The notes: generated from the sequence alone by a model not told the origin. A stretch of DNA of 27,835 nucleotides from Klebsormidium nitens (GCA_000708835.1 DF237808.1:1-27835); one strand, 5' to 3'; shown: positions 9,881-20,776, counted from the stretch's first letter. Numbers and translations are program-made.

Positions 9881-10009
9881 CCGTATGGTTCGCTGTCCGT
9901 CTCAAGTATCTGCTCCAGCTGATGACGTCCGTTTCAGGGATCTTGCAGTGGCTTCTGTTGCTTAAAGGCGTCCAGAATTTGCCGTATGGTCTGCCACTGT
10001 CTCAAGTAT
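9881..10009. repeat. Dispersed direct repeat, 101-bp spacing
   Basis: CCGTATGGT followed by TCTCAAGTAT occurs at 9881-9909 and again at 9982-10009. The two identical blocks are separated by 10 and 9 bases of similar CTG-rich sequence. This looks like a local duplication just downstream of the MED18 stop codon, within its probable 3' UTR. Function unknown. Confidence 0.5.
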
Positions 10010-10132
10010 TTGTCGGATAAGATTCCCTTCAGATCGGATCAGCAACTCATGTTCCTGCCTGCTCCTTTGAACATGGTTTTTCCGGTTCGTAACCGGATGT
10101 TGGCTTCAGCAAATCCGGGTTTGGGTCCATAA

Positions 10133-10684
10133 ACAGCATCGACACATCCCTCGCACTGCAAATCACCTCATGGATTCAAGTTTTGTGCAGCAGAAAAGCT
10201 TTACGTTTTGCATCGAAGCAAGTCTCTTGTCGTGAGCAATTTCACAGCCGGCCAGCTGAAGGAGCACCCCATCTTCACTGAGGTCAGAATCCCTATTCGT
10301 CCAGGTATGTGCGCCTCTCAAAGCCTGGCGTGTTGGCTGGCTTCCCGCCAGCTCAAAATCCAGCCGGGGGCGCTTAATGACCTCCGCGGGTTGCAACCTG
10401 GAGTGACGCCACTCCACTCAGGAATGACATACGCGGACGAGTGCAGTCAAAGGCGGACCCGTGTACTGCTCAATGCACGTCGGGCGGGCTCCCCTGATTG
10501 TACCCCTCCACAACCATCTTTGGCACACTGCCAGAGTGACCAACGTGCGAAGTCAAATTATGCGCACGAGCGGAACATGAAGTCTTGCTATGACGTTCAA
10601 AATCTGGTCGAGCAGGGGAAGAGGAAGCGTTTACGCAGGGAGATTGGGGAAAGCGATGACGACAAGGGTGCGTTGGTGGCATAG
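10133..10684 (+). CDS. Doubtful ORF, possible exon(s) of unknown gene
   Basis: A frame is open from 10133 to a TAG stop at 10682-10684 with no in-frame ATG near its beginning, so if real it is one or more 3' exons rather than a complete gene. The first part reads plausibly as protein (LYVLHRSKSLVV, FTAGQLKEHPIF). The end is strongly basic then acidic (KRKRLRREIGESDDDKG), like a nuclear localisation tail. Candidate splice sites are the acceptor TTTTGTGCAG before 10191 and a donor CCAG|GTATGT near 10305. I recognise no family, and no upstream exon could be linked, so chance is a real possibility. Confidence 0.2.
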   Translation, partial: TASTHPSHCKSPHGFKFCAAEKLYVLHRSKSLVVSNFTAGQLKEHPIFTEVRIPIRPGMCASQSLACWLASRQLKIQPGALNDLRGLQPGVTPLHSGMTYADECSQRRTRVLLNARRAGSPDCTPPQPSLAHCQSDQRAKSNYAHERNMKSCYDVQNLVEQGKRKRLRREIGESDDDKGALVA

Positions 10685-12364
10685 ATCCAAAATCCGTGTC
10701 CTAATCTGCCAATGCTAGCCCACATTGGCTAACGGTCTGAGGTTGCTTGACGAGGGTGGCGATGACCACTGTTCAACAGATTGATGCTCACGAGAAACGA
10801 ACTGCTCTGCCGCGAAAGAGTAAAGTACAATGGTTGTCGAAAAAGTATTGGCTGGATTGTCCTGCTTTTGTATACTCGAGCTGTGAAAAAAGAAGGAACG
10901 GATGGAAGACAACATCGAAACGAAAAACTATATTCGTCAAGGCAGATGCAGCTCAGCTACTACACGTGTACTACACGGTAATGATATAAGATGACCTCCG
11001 CCGGCTGCATCATTGGGAGAAACCACATAATTGCCCGGAAAACTTTCTGAGTAGTGACTGATGCTATCTGCAGGCGGGAAAAACTCGATCAGGTGATCCG
11101 ACGGACTTGAAACTGAGTGGCCGTTTCTTGGCAAGCTAATATCTGGCCTTCCCCAATCGTGCTGCTTGCAATGTCCGTTGCTGATTATGATTCAGGACGC
11201 GGTCACTGGCCATGCCGGCGGTCCCTGGCCCATGAACATGCAGATCATGACAGTACATACATGTGATGGAATTACACTGAAAGCTTATAGCCCCTGAAGA
11301 TCTGCCAGGAATTTGGGCCCGGCCATGATACATATAAATCTGGCTCAGTAGATCGCTAGCTAGAATCATGCCATGCAGTTGCAGTGGCCGGTTCGATTGA
11401 TACCGCGAGCTCGTAGATCGTAGAATCTGCATCAATGTGGGCGGCGGCAGATGTTAGAATGATCATGTTCATTTCATACATGGAGACGTACAATTTTCAC
11501 GTAATTTTGCAAGTGGATGCGGGCCAGGCCCGAAACAAGACATTGCTTTAATCGTGCGTATGAAATCTAACTTACTTAATTCGTGATATCGACAAACTTG
11601 AAAGCACTGTCGGAGGCTGAGTCTAGGTAGATATGGCAATTGCAATGCATGCATCATTTGATATTGGCGCAAGTGATATATATTGCTACACAATTGCACT
11701 CATGGTGCGCGACGAGTTGGAGAACGTGCATGAATATGTTCATGCATGGTGCGTAATATGCAAATTATCTACGCACATGACCTTTAACCTTGATGCGAGG
11801 TATCCAATTTGAAATCAACGAATTGCCATGGCCCTGAGAATGATCTAAGTGGCTCGCAAAGTTTTGCTAACACGTTCGTTTGAAGCCCACTGAAGGATGC
11901 GAATGTAGCCTATCTCTGAATTCTGCGTTTCTTAACCTACATTTAGCAACTGCATTGTGAAAAAGTTCGTTCAATCGAGTCTGAAACCATAGCCCGCGCG
12001 GTATGATGACCCTCGATCTCGACATGACTGCCTCGCCTAGCCCAGCTCTTCTTACCACTCATCTATTGACTACTGAACTGGCGGCACACCGGCACTCAAT
12101 TCTAGGACAGTATGTCACGTAACAAGAAGGTAGCTAGCATGCCGCCCGGGCTGCCTGGCACATGTCTACTCAGTTCAATACGATATCGCATCCGGCCAGG
12201 CTCGTACGTATTCGGCCGGCGTTGTTGTAGAAGAGATACTACCCAATTGGGTGCAAGATACGCAATCTCGTCGACATACCCAGAACGAGCTTTAAGCATT
12301 GTGGTCGCTCGCATGGTAGGGGAACGATTAAGCACGAGCTTAAGATTGACCGACGACGTGGCAC

Positions 12365-15300
12365 TCAAATTTGCGTCCAGTAACTTGTGTTCCCATCGAG
12401 CTTTGTTCGTTTTGCTGGCGGTGCAAGCTGCTGCCCATTCGACCCGTTTGCTACGGCTCCTACAAACCCCGCCTGCCGTGCATGGAAAAACGTGCAGTTT
12501 TCGCCCTTGTGACAACCCTGCGGCGTGTTGAAATACAGGCACAACTTCTTATCCCGCATGTTTTCCGGACGCCCGCCATGCCGCTCGCCCCGTCCACCCC
12601 CCTTCGGTCCGCGCGTTTCCCACACTCCCCTATTTGGTGTGGGTGACGTGTTATGAAACTGCAGAGGCGGGCCCCTCGGGGCCCCGTTCGCCGGCCGCCA
12701 CTCCCCCTGCGGCTGCAGCGGCCGTTGCGAGGCTGGAAACGCATGTGGGGAGAACCCGGGCAACGGAGGAGGCCTCGGTTGATCGAACCGAGGGCGCTCC
12801 TGTGGGGGCCACCCGGGCGGTCCCCCTAGAGGCGGTCGGGGAGTGGCGTGGGGGGGTAACGGCGGCCGAGGTCCTGCCGGCGGATGAGGCGCGGCGCCCT
12901 GGGGGTGTGGAGGGCGACCGGGAGGGAGGGGGGCTGGGCCGGGAGGTGGCCGGGGAGGGCCGGGGGCGAGCTCCGCTAGGTGATTGGGAGGCAGGACAGG
13001 AGGGGGCGGTCGGGGCTGGTGGCCGGGCTGAGGCGGGGCCGTCCCGGGGAGTGGCGGTCTCAATCCCTGCCCTAAGTTTCCGAGGATGCCTGCCAGCTGC
13101 TCGAGCGCCTGGTTGGGGTTGCCCACGGGCCCGTCCTTCTTGGCCACGAGCTGCAGCAGGGCCGGGTTGCTCAGCAGGTCAAGAAGTGCCCGATTGTCCA
13201 AACCGGGGGGGAGCTGGGTCGGAGGGCCATCCGAGCTAGTGCTCGGGGCTGGTGCGGAGGCAGTCTGGGGACTTGGAGCCACGCTGTAGGGGGGTGGAAA
13301 AGGCGGGGGAGGAGGCAGGGTGGAGGGGGGGGCGCTAGAGGGGGGGTGGACTTGGGGCGCTGCTTCGGGTCGGCCAATCCCTGCAAAGATGGAGAAGGGC
13401 AGTCACTCACTGGTAACCTTGTTGTACAACTTGCGAAGAACCATCGTCGGCTTAAACCCCCTGCTGAACGAGCCTTTCACAAGGCTTAAGAGACAAGCGA
13501 GAACGCATCTTCAATCACGACGATATTATGGGGCTTGGCAAGAGCTGAAAGCCCACGCGATTTTGCAGATCGCACGGGAAGACGCAGGGACCTACGTCCT
13601 TCGCGAAAAGCCACTACAAAGAGCGCCGATTGCTTTGCTTTACGACCTGGCCTGGGCATGTCCCTGGCAAGAGAGTGCCCTTCACTGTGCGGGGTGATGG
13701 TTGCGAGCATCCCCAAATCGAAGGCATTCTTTTGGAAAACGAAGGCGATGAGCACTGGGGACCAATGGAACGAGGCAGGGACCCAGGAGACAAACGGTTG
13801 GCAGGAAAAGCCTTCAGAGCAGAAGTCAAACAAACGGTGCACGTGGACGCTGATATATGCCGTGTATTCTGTCGTTCTGTATTTCGTGTACTCTGTCGTT
13901 CAGTTCTTTTGCGACTCGGACGACCAACCTGGGGCACCGTTCAGACTCGATTTCAAAAGCAGAGGGTTGTTGTACGAGGAGTGTCGGAGCCGGCCCAATT
14001 TCAAGAGCATACGAAGTGAACATGCGCGCCAGACCAATGGAAAAATGAATCAGGGGAGCATAAGTACCTGGCGGGGGCGGGGGCGGGGGCGGCGGCGCTT
14101 GGACCCCCGAGTGCGCAGCCGGGATGTCCTCCTCCATGAGCACCGCCTCGTCGTCCACCGGCATGAGCGGAATCAGCGGAATGGTGGAGTCGTTCTGTGG
14201 CGGAGGAGTGGGGCTTTCCGGCTCCGCAGGGCTGCAAGAGAAAAGTGTCCGCGTTGGATTCATAATTCAAACTAAGCCTCAGCTTTTCGAACGAGGGAAT
14301 ACTGGAATACATGAAAGAATGAACAAGCTGTTTGCGAAAACAGCAGTTTCGTAGACGGTCAGAGCACTGCGGTTGCAAACTAAGCAAAGCGACCACCTTG
14401 TAGACTTTGCTTAAGTTGATGAGCCTGGTTAGGGCGACTCGTCAAAAAAACCTCAACCCTGATCTACCTTAGGGTTGAGAACGCGTTAAGGCTTCGTGAT
14501 CTACATCCTGTTACTCGTCCGTCGCCTTGACAGTGTTCGAATGAGTGGCTAGCGATCCAACGTCAATCTTTCAAGGTTCACGAAGCAGCGAGTAATCGGG
14601 ACATGGCAACTTGCAGGAGTGTTCTTGGTGCTCTACCCATGACAATCGTCAACTAAAAGCGTCGATAAGGTTTGCATTTGCTGGGCGCTATGCACAGGCT
14701 AACTTCTCAGCAATGGTTATGGAGAAGGCACTCGAACTTCGATTTGGGACGCAGATGCGTCGTTGCAAATTGAAGGTCTGTGTACACTTCGAGAACGAAG
14801 GTGGCAAGCCTTCAATCCTTCTCGGTTCTTCGCGGTTTCAGAGCTGACCCAGGACATCTTGGCTTTGACATATAGAGAACTTCGATTATCCACCAAATCC
14901 GCTAGTTTGGCTTCAATTCTCAATCTTCGAAACGATGTACAGCAAAACTTTAACGGTATAACCGCGGTCTCGTCGAAATGAACTACCTGATGCATCATTC
15001 ACTTCAATCTGATTGCAGTACACGTATGGTGTAATAAAAAATCACAACATGATAATGCACACCGTCGTTTATTTTCGATGATCATCCGTCACCCAAGCAG
15101 CTTGGGGGATCGTGCGCAACATGTGATACACTTGTTCACGTCTATTGGCTTCCTTTCTGTACCGTGGGGGCAGCGAGTACCTGAAACTTACGAAGGGAAG
15201 ACGAACTCCGCTATTACTCACCTGTTTGGGATGGCTGACCCGTGCAAGTAGATGGCCTCGAGCGTCCCCCGCATGCGGCTGTCCTGCGCCGCGCGCTCGC

Positions 15301-17427
15301 TGCTCTCGTCGCCAGCTGGCACCTGCCACTCGGGATTCAAAGTCACCTGCACGTGGAAAGGACCTTACGTCACCAACAAAGGAGACTTGCCAGCACAACG
15401 CACGAGGGAAGCTGTCAGGGAACAGAGGGACAAGGTTTGCGGCAAGGCTTGATAATCTCATGCACGATGCTGCTTTCTTACATGAGACTGTTTGAGAGTT
15501 TGACAGGATCTTTGTTCGATGTGCTAATTACAATCTGCATTGTATCAACCGATGACATTTAAAAGAGAAAGGAATGTATATTATGCCAGTCGAGATTGTG
15601 TTGATCAGTGCTTCAGATGAGTCTTTGATGCTGGACAACTGCCTTCTGAAGGGATCAGAATCGAAATCACGGAACCACGTACAGCTATCTGGTGAAAGTG
15701 ACAGTTAATTCGGAAGTAGAGTTGAGCACGACATCAGGGTCCAGACAAGAGCTGACAAACAAAAGCTCCAGATAGCTTTATTCCCAGGGATAGAATAAGC
15801 AGAACGCCAAGCAATTTTGCGACCATAGTTGCAGAAAGATAAACTCAATTCTTTGAGGTGCAGAAAGCATCAGGAACAGCCAACAACCAACTTCGAACCA
15901 TCCAACTTAGATTTGAACACCACAAAGACGAGATGATGTTTAGGAGAACCCACCTTTGGCGGTGGTCGCCATGCAAGCGAGGGCCGCATCGCCTCAATCG
16001 CTTGCCGGGAGGCATGCCCCACTCGTCCGGGACGCTGCCGCTTTGGCAGGGCCGCCTCCGTGCGCGCTGCCGCCTCCACTTGGACGGCCAGTTGGTCTGA
16101 CCGGCTGCGCTCAGCTGCGGCATGGGGGGCGTCGGCAGCAGAAAACACACGTACCTGCAGGTGGTGGGAGATGGAGTTTCATGTTCTGGGGGGGAAGCAC
16201 AGGGGCATATGTCCAATTTGTATGAGGTTGGTGGGGTACATGTGTTTGAGGCAGAGTATGGCCAGAGGAAGGATAAAGTGTCTTAAAAAAGGTCTTACAG
16301 AGGCAAGTTCGTGTCTTCACCGACGAGGACTGAGGACTCAGGACAGGGATCAGCAAAATTAGTGCTCCAGGGGCTCAGGACTGGGGTTTAGGGGACAACA
16401 ACAGTTGAAGGGGCTGCAGGGCAAGGCCCTGATGGCCCCGAATGAAGGGCTTCTACAGGCACAGTCTTCTCGTGCAAGAGGTCTTAGAACTCAAACAATG
16501 GCTCTCACAAGTGGCTGGACATGCTCCCAAAGTGGGGAGAAACCTCCACAAGAAGCTCAACTGGCCACTTGCACCCAGTCTCTTCAAGAGGCGATGTGTG
16601 GTTCAACATGCTGGGATTGTATAGACCAGCTAGGTAGGTACTACAGATCACCGTGAATGCAGCCGTTGCACTGCAGCTTAAATATGCAGTAGTTGCTATT
16701 ATTTTGCTGTTCGACTTATGATTGGGGAGGTGCCCATGCCTGTTGACAATGGTTGTTCCAGCTTGCACATGAGTGAACCAGGTTTTGTGCTTCCGAAGTT
16801 CAGGTTCCTGTGCTGTTTGAGTCTTCCTTCTTAAACCAGTTGCTTTTCCTGGTGCATGACGGTTTTCAGCAAGTTCCTCATGTTCAGCTGGTTGATCATC
16901 AATTCCTACAGCAAATTTCTGTGAAGGACGCAGGAACCTAGGCTCACTTGTTAAAACCCTTGCTTTCTTAATATGGGGTGGTCCTAAAATGTCCTGCCAG
17001 AAAAAACATTCATGGATTTTGGGTCTCCCTCTAAACAAGGCAGACAGCAAAAGTACCTTCGGCCCATTGCTATTGAGACATGCAGCTGCGCATCTTAAAT
17101 GAGCATTCACATATTGCGCTGTTCATGCGAAAGTTCCAAAGCTCAAGGCAAAACAGCTTCAAATTTCCTCGGAGTGCACCATGTGTAGGACTTCCAAGCA
17201 GTGTCTGGTCTGTGAAGGTCCTCATGAATATGCTGCCATCACAGAGGACTCGTGTTAGTTATCTCTCGCAGGTGGACTGATGTCACAGCTGCTATTACCT
17301 GTGTAAGATGTGGATCAGGCGCCCATGACACTTTCTTCCGTCGGCCTGTTGGCCTTTCTGCTGACACTGCTATTACTGGGTTCCAGACATCCCTGGTCGG
17401 AAGAATTCGTTCAACAGTTGCTGCCAT
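12365..17427 (-). CDS. Proline-rich CCCH zinc-finger protein, C3H6/C3H30-like
   Basis: Five exons on the minus strand: 17299-17427, 15954-16154, 15222-15346, 14068-14231 and 12365-13380, giving 544 residues. Blocks in the order found in Arabidopsis C3H6-type proteins are: KKVSWAPDPHLTQVRVF near residues 31-47; NPEWQVPAGDESSERAAQDSR, then EAIYLHGSAIPNSPAEP; IPLIPLMPVDDEAVLMEED; a nine-proline run; NRALLDLLSNPALLQLVAKK; a long Pro/Gly-rich region; and a C-X8-C-X5-C-X3-H zinc finger (C487, C496, C502, H506). The tail contains the basic PAKRTKL. These plant proteins are thought to be nuclear RNA- or DNA-binding factors, but their biochemical role is poorly defined. The KVSW motif fits the PP1-docking RVxF pattern. 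The start is the first ATG of exon 1; the conserved KKVSW lies 31 residues in, and the family also begins close to it. Exon 5 is very GC-rich. Confidence 0.9.
14071..14097. repeat. GC-rich proline-coding microsatellite
   Basis: A run of GGGGGC-type units (three of GCGGGG then GGCGGC) encodes nine consecutive prolines at the very end of exon 4 of the minus-strand CCCH gene, only a few bases from its donor site (CCAG|GTACTT). Length changes here would alter the polyproline tract and could affect splicing. Confidence 0.75.
16505..17110 (-). other. Protein-like 201-codon ORF inside CCCH intron 1
   Basis: Intron 1 of the CCCH gene (16155-17298) contains an uninterrupted 201-codon frame on the same strand. 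It includes protein-like stretches such as RGRPKIHECFFWQDILGPP and RKHKTWFTHVQ. Codon third positions are A/T-rich, unlike the GC-rich exons of the neighbouring genes. The host protein reads continuously across the flanking splice junction without it, so it is not a required exon. It could be the remnant of an inserted element, an alternative exon, or chance; I recognise no family. Confidence 0.3.
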
Positions 17428-18200
17428 GTCTATTTTTGAAGACGGCTACACACACAAGCCTAACTATGTGGTCACAAACCAAGACTTGGTCATCAGGAAT
17501 GCGTGGGCCATGCATGAGCTGGTATTGTGAACTCTTTCTGCAGAATCGCAACGGTTCCTCATCAAAGGGGCAAATTTCTTTCACCCTCTGGTCGACATCT
17601 GCAAACACGACAAGCACATGATGCAAGGAGTCCCTTGTCTTATGTAGTAATCTCTGCCACAGCTAAGAACGTAACAATCTCTGCTACAGCTAAGCTCCAA
17701 GTCTTAGAGTGGCGCCATGCCTTCCTGGCCCTGCAAATTGCTGCAATCTTCTGAGCGCTCTGCAAGTTCCAACTCCTGCAGCTCGACTTTGAATGCTTCT
17801 TCCGCAATCTTACTGTACCAGATGAGCTTTAGTTTTGTACCTCAGCAAGTTTGTGAAAGGATTTCCATAGCTTATCATTATAGTCGTGTTCCTTCACAAC
17901 AGGTAGGTAGGTATTTCAAGCTGCAAAATAGCTTATAAGCTCGTTGAAGCGGTGCCGGCGAGGAGATAGCCTATAGACGACCACGGCAAAGAGACGTCCC
18001 ATATGATGAGTCTGCAGACCGACGGCGAAGTCACTACCAACCAACAACCAAGTGTGGGCGCCGGCAGAGGTGGCGTATGAGGAGGCGGCCAGCCAGGCGA
18101 GGGGGCCACAAGATACAGGACTCGGAGTGAGGCGTAGGGAAAGGGTGTTAAAAGAGGAGGTTTCGATCAGAAGTTCGTTTGAGGGCTTCCTGAGGGCATC
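17428..18200. promoter_or_regulatory. Divergent C3H/RPS13 intergenic region
   Basis: The start codons of the CCCH gene (minus) and plastid RPS13 (plus) are 773 bp apart and face away from each other, so both promoters lie here. An imperfect tandem duplication of about 23 bp (consensus GTAA..TCTCTGC.ACAGCTAAG) occupies 17647-17694. On the minus strand, short frames at 17428-17626 and about 17710-17900 read like degraded protein (for example KIAEEAFKVELQELELAER). They may be a decayed element in or next to the promoter. Confidence 0.45.
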
Positions 18201-20155
18201 ATGGCGCAGACAGCCCGAGCCTTGTCCAATGTTACCGCAGGCCTCTCCAGCCTTTCGCTGGACACAACCAGGAACGCTGCTACCGTCAAGTCGTTTTGCG
18301 GTCTGAGGGCGACCCCTGTGGCCTTCCAGAGGTTTGGTGCCAGCGGGTTGAAGCAGAGCAGACAGGTATGGAATAGTCGACTCCGCTGCTGCATTTTACC
18401 GGATGCCCTTGTTCCTACAGGCATCCTTTGGTTGAAGGATACGGTTAGCATAGAGCTTGCTCAAAGTAGCGCCTGATGGTTGGCGGCTTCAGTGATGCTG
18501 ATTCGTAGACGAGGCTGGCCGTCTTGGCTCCTCGCATTCTGTCACATTGTCCTCTTTCCCTCAGCTCGAAAGGATGGTGTTCTGCGAAAGCATAGGTATT
18601 GCAAGATGGTGGAAGAGGACGACTTTTCAGAGCAGTGTTTGTGTTGGTGATGCTAGGGTTTTCACAGATTCTTCGCAGCTGAAGAAAGCTGGTAATGGTG
18701 TGCTCAATCTGCTGCATTCTCTGGTCTTCTTTGCGGCCCATCATTCACGCGGAATCTGGATTCCTGCTCACTTGTCATGTCCGCTCCTTCGTCTTTCTTC
18801 CCTTGTGCATACTTGCAGCCTTTTTGCTAAGCACTGCTCTCGGCATTTAGTCTATATTGCCCACCATCCATCGTTAGACACACATCATTGTGCAACGCTA
18901 GACATATATCATTGCGCAACGCTTGTCAGAGCTTTCTCAAACTTGATTGAGGTTATTCGGAGCTTTTGCAGCATCTGCTTTGGCCCCCTCATCAAGCAGA
19001 ATTCAGTAAATCAGGGTTGGTAGCTGGTGCGCTTAGAAAGCTCGCGAAGTGCATATTGTATGCAGCATCATCATGAAAGGCGTTCGCATTGTGGCACGCT
19101 TGCCTATCGCCCCTCAACAAGAACGTGGGGTGTCTCTGCACCACTTGTCACGCCGCAAGAGCCTTCGTAGGCAGAGCATTGCATCGCCTTGCTTTAACGA
19201 GTTGGGCGGCAATATATGTTGCCTGAGCTGACCAGGCAAGCAACAGTGGGAAACTTCTGGACAAGCAGGTCTTCTGCCTACTCTGTGCCGAGCTCCACCA
19301 TCAGGATCGAGCCCCATCATTTGTCTGCGCAGGTTGCTGCCCCCACCCGCAGGCCGTTTGGGATTCGGGCTGCTCGTGTTGCTGGAGTTGAGATTCCGAA
19401 TAACAAGCGCATCGAGTGTGCGCTGACCTACATCTACGGAGTCGGTGACACGACCGCCAAGGTCATTCTGAATGATACGGGGATTCTGAACAAGCGCACG
19501 CGGGAGCTAAGCGAGGAGGAGCTCTCGGCTCTCAGGTCTGAGGTGGAGAAGTACATGGTGGAGGGAGATTTGGTGAGGCGGGCATTCTGTGTCGTTCCTC
19601 TTCTGGTTTGGAAGGATGTGCGCTCTGCAGGCCTCATGATGTGCTCTTGCAAGGCTTTGGGGCTGACAACAAGAGCAGGATGATCAAGTTTGAAAGCGGA
19701 GCTGTTTCGAGTCTGCTGAGTTAGAACTGCTCTGTGGAAATTCACTTTGGGATATTCCTGCGATGAACAGAAACATGGTGTGCTTTCTAAACTACCTGCG
19801 GTCAAGTTGCAAAGCCTTCACTCGTGGTGCAGTACACCGTCAGTAGCTCCAACTTCTCCAGTGTGTGGCCACTTGGGAGTGTATCGCAGGGTACAGGGTG
19901 TTGTGATGGTGAAGGCCAATTGCCAAAGGCTTGACTTTCATGGAGATTACTCATTCCAACGTGCTGAATTTTTTTGCTGATGTGCAGAGGCGGTTCACGT
20001 CGTTGAACATCAAGCGACTGAAAGACATTCAGTGCTATCGGGGCCGGCGGCACATCATGCAACTGCCCTGCAGAGGACAGAAGACGAAGACGAACGCTCG
20101 TACCAGGAGAGGCAAGAGGATGGCTATCGCTGGAAAGAAGAAGGCACCACGGTAG
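18201..20155 (+). CDS. RPS13: Plastid 30S ribosomal protein S13, nuclear-encoded
   Basis: Three exons: 18201-18365, 19333-19572 and 19988-20155, all phase 0, with donors GTATGG and GTGAGG, giving 190 residues. Exon 1 (55 residues, [14 protein letters not shown]...) is rich in Ser, Thr, Ala and Arg and poor in acidic residues, the composition of a chloroplast transit peptide. The mature protein begins near [15 protein letters not shown] and carries [45 protein letters not shown] and [16 protein letters not shown]. These are the classical bacterial-type S13 blocks, with the plant-plastid tail [10 protein letters not shown]13 sits in the small-subunit head and contacts S19, tRNA and the 50S subunit. 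The exon structure cleanly separates the targeting sequence (exon 1) from the ribosomal core. Confidence 0.97.
18872..18919. repeat. 24-bp tandem duplication in RPS13 intron 1
   Basis: Two adjacent 24-base units, each beginning CG[TC]TAGACA and ending CATTG[TC]GCAA, sit at 18872-18895 and 18896-18919 within intron 1 of RPS13. They differ at four positions. No function is evident. Confidence 0.7.
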
Positions 20156-20776
20156 ACTGGGGGTGGGATTCTGCGAAGGGGATTAATCAATCTTTCTGGC
20201 GTTCTTTCATATCCATATTTGGTATGTCGTGTTACGTTTGGTGAAATGTGAAGTAATACATGCTGTTCTTACACATGCCAGGTTGGATCTTATCTGCAGA
20301 CGTATTTTTCCTATAGAGATCACATGCTGTGCTATCGGCGTGCCATGCAATTATTGCTCTGTGAGATTGCATTGTCACTCAATGTTGCATTGAGACCCTA
20401 TGCGTCTACGTACAGTGATGCACATGAAGCGGAATTTTCCATGACAGCCGAACTGCGCTCAATCGAGTCTTGCATGTTGTCAGACGGTAAATGCGCAGCT
20501 TCGTCAAGCTCGAGCTAATGATACTGCATATTTCAACAATGTATATCTAGAGCTAGTTCACCAAAGGCGGGGCAAACATGCATTAGATTGACGCGACCAT
20601 ATTGTCCAATGAGGCGTTATATCAAGGGCAAATGTCTTAAGAGAGGGCCGACGCCCCAAAGTTGTGCACGAAGCAAAATGCGTAAATCTGAGAGCAGCCG
20701 ACACACAGGCCGCCCTATTGGAGGGGTTTCCTAAATACCGACAACAAGACCAGTCTCCGTATCCAGAGGCTTCTCT
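20156..20776. other. Convergent RPS13/EXO84 intergenic region
   Basis: The stop codons of RPS13 (plus) and EXO84 (minus) are 621 bp apart, tail to tail. The interval should hold both 3' UTRs. I see no ORF resembling protein, no RNA gene and no notable repeat. Confidence 0.6.

Larger units (their letters stand above)
9844..12364. other. Long convergent intergenic region
   Basis: Between the 3' ends of MED18 and the CCCH gene there is about 2.5 kb with no confident gene. It holds a dispersed direct repeat (9881-9909 and 9982-10009), a small palindrome TCCGGTTCGTAACCGGA at 10081-10097, a doubtful ORF at 10133-10684, and a perfect inverted repeat TGCATGAA-TATG-TTCATGCA at 11727-11746. From about 10690 to 12364 I see only scattered short ORFs and AT-leaning sequence with frequent CATG and GCATGC motifs. 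Confidence 0.55.

Noticed and set aside
12634-13239. 201-codon plus-strand ORF rich in Gly/Ala/Arg
   Set aside because: It is antisense to the proline/glycine-rich last exon of the CCCH gene, whose frame is supported by the zinc finger and spliced continuity.
13535-14275. 246-codon plus-strand ORF
   Set aside because: It spans an intron and the antisense of exon 4 of the CCCH gene, and the translation has no recognisable protein features.
12365-17427. Assignment of the CCCH gene to LUMINIDEPENDENS/PNUTS
   Set aside because: The KVSW motif first suggested it, but there is no homeodomain or TFIIS-like N-terminal part and no room for one before RPS13. The block order fits the short plant C3H6-type CCCH proteins instead.
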